NCBI GenBank assembly: GCA_029945665.1
Contig: JAQSCZ010000022.1
Coordinates: 1 to 42,259, forward strand
Direction: 5' to 3'
Origin: a bacterium
GTDB lineage: Bacteria > Bacteroidota > Bacteroidia > NS11-12g > UBA955
DNA: 42,259 bases
This document shows positions 42,101 through 42,259 of the stretch, piece after piece. The translations under genes were made by a program, and so were the position numbers. The notes beneath the pieces were generated by a model. That model was not told the DNA's origin, ran no database searches, and saw only the letters and a list, made by a program, of their open reading frames with translations. Each line of letters starts with the position of its first letter. Within the stretch, counting starts at the first letter, position 1.

Positions 42101-42259
42101 AAAATGGTTCGCCTATCGAAGAGTATTTGTGGGACCTTGGAGAAGGCTATATATCATACGAACAAAATCCTGGAAAATTATTTACTCACTCGGGTAATTT
42201 CGATATTAAATTATATGACTGTTACGAAGGTTGCACATATGGCTGGTACCACGGCTTAC
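39187..42259 (+). CDS. PKD-repeat secreted surface protein (partial, runs off the right end)
   Basis: The start is TTG 39187, preceded in frame by TAA at 39172; the frame is open to the end of the window for 1,024 codons. The N-terminus is a signal peptide (NRTLLFILFLSSSLKAYC). The body is a row of PKD-type domains marked by W-x-FGDG-like motifs: YSFGDGG (about nt 39352), WDFGDG (39601), WDLGDG (39853), WSFGD (40110), WEFGNGD (41338), WNLGDGN (41871) and WDLGEG (42130). Most units end with a cysteine such as NGC. Proteins of this kind are secreted by the type IX system and attached to the surface, often with a C-terminal sorting domain that would lie beyond the window. They act in adhesion or as gliding-associated surface proteins. 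Confidence 0.9.
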   Translation, partial: MNRTLLFILFLSSSLKAYCFVNAGTIPSVTTGCAPLIVNFTDNSSSTNTISTWAYSFGDGGTSSQSNPKYVYSVAGKYRVILEVKDVNGNSDKDTVYIVVKRGPNANFSTPNASYCNNISIPFKNLSTDGDTGIRNCTWDFGDGQTATAKGDVTKAYSKEGTFNVILTVRDYNGCVNTIIKNNFITINPTPKADFTFNQIYSCTAPMNVNFKNKSTKNPTYVWDLGDGNTTTDANPSTAYGTEKKYNITLTATTSNGCMDVKTAILNVKFGEIKANFSMVSDVGCIPFTPGFTSTTKPDSVFFNYAWSFGDNTTSSAENPNKSYNKVGTYTIKLKVSGVGCSDSINKTLLVSDRPKPILKASDTLGCHGVLSTTLSAKCKLGNKWTWYIDGKNIENQTGVLNYYFGDTGIYKVIVQVDDSANCSETVQFTKMVVQDLKADWYFPDTNSCAPFYPGIKNTTFNALNAKLSYAWQQHDGKRTYIKIPTPYYPDTGKFNMRLIVKDQYGCMDSLEQIIPVGKRIKPDFTIDKTKVCIGEKVKFVNTTNSVLAKLVNIWYWQLGNIISSEKDSVITKLTQIPAFVNLMLVAEHNGCRTFIKKDTALMMQGAFANFDFSFDTCYSHNVRLRNASDSFTSIKWVMPDNSVRNDFEFTYAANPNADSKIRLIAYNTRTKCTDSITKVFGVPKSVSDIYYYFKPDCTPQMVTFYNKSYGAYRTHWEFGNGDTTDLLINKGDSFRYTYTSPGDFKIVLQGWDNKGCLYESSKILSIKGPAVESKVWPLKGCLPLTINLKDSNSNATIKKKFWLINYKDTVRISKKGPITTFTINEMPLYDSLVSFTLVVMDSNGCVSSKTHHVRPYGPKADVLITRKTSCDAMRCYFNAEIDSISTALPVKITWNLGDGNNVYNSTKAEHIYGTEGYYYPVYTMTDAAGCVYEEKLVLYSTEPVLLAKFGIANNIGKCPPLLAEFTDRSIQNGSPIEEYLWDLGEGYISYEQNPGKLFTHSGNFDIKLYDCYEGCTYGWYHGL

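Overview
The window is AT-rich DNA from a Bacteroidetes bacterium (phylum Bacteroidota). The evidence is a contiguous gldA-gldF-gldG gliding/type IX-associated ABC transporter cluster, a carboxypeptidase-regulatory-domain TonB-dependent receptor, a long PKD-repeat surface protein, a Crp-like regulator of the Bacteroidetes type, promoters of the TAnnTTTG form, and almost no Shine-Dalgarno sequences. Genus cannot be fixed from sequence alone.

Region 1 (1-16.4 kb) is an accessory, defence-type island. From the left it holds a gene broken by one in-frame stop; an XRE/ImmA-IrrE metallopeptidase regulator paired with a PIN-like protein; a four-gene ubiquitin-conjugation operon (2726-5492) encoding a double-beta-grasp ubiquitin-like protein, an E2-like protein, a JAMM deubiquitinase and an E1-like enzyme in the order of the Bil (bacterial ISG15-like) antiphage system; and a complete type I restriction-modification operon (5632-11998) with a PD-(D/E)XK nuclease gene wedged between hsdR and hsdM. 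Behind hsdS come a DUF3800/winged-helix fusion and two unrecognised genes on the same strand. A minus-strand pair (DUF4238 protein and excisionase-like HTH) closes the island. It abuts the 3' end of a tRNA-Arg gene, a typical island edge. No integrase is visible, so the far end lies outside the window.

Region 2 (16.4-17.2 kb) is a minus-strand tRNA cluster (Ser-GCT, Pro-TGG, Arg-TCT) with a palindrome-rich spacer. About 160 bp of this spacer is bracketed by a 14-bp copy of the tRNA-Ser 3' end.

Region 3 (17.4-29 kb) looks like ordinary chromosome: a tandem AAA+ ATPase with a duplicated N-terminal domain, a GT2 glycosyltransferase and rsmG, overlapping one another; acpP-fabF-rnc; an FAD oxidoreductase on the minus strand; a Tat-exported flavin amine oxidase behind a palindromic promoter; a small NTF2-like lipoprotein; and a GT39-like membrane glycosyltransferase.

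Region 4 (29-42.3 kb) holds two duplicated lipoproteins, gldAFG, an intergenic repeat array, a DUF433/DUF5615 toxin-antitoxin pair, a TonB-dependent receptor behind a Crp/Fnr-type regulator, and the first 1,024 codons of a PKD-domain surface protein that runs off the right end.

The most interesting system is the Bil-like operon. It starts 17 bp after a six-unit AAAC tetranucleotide tract and sits among other defence genes.
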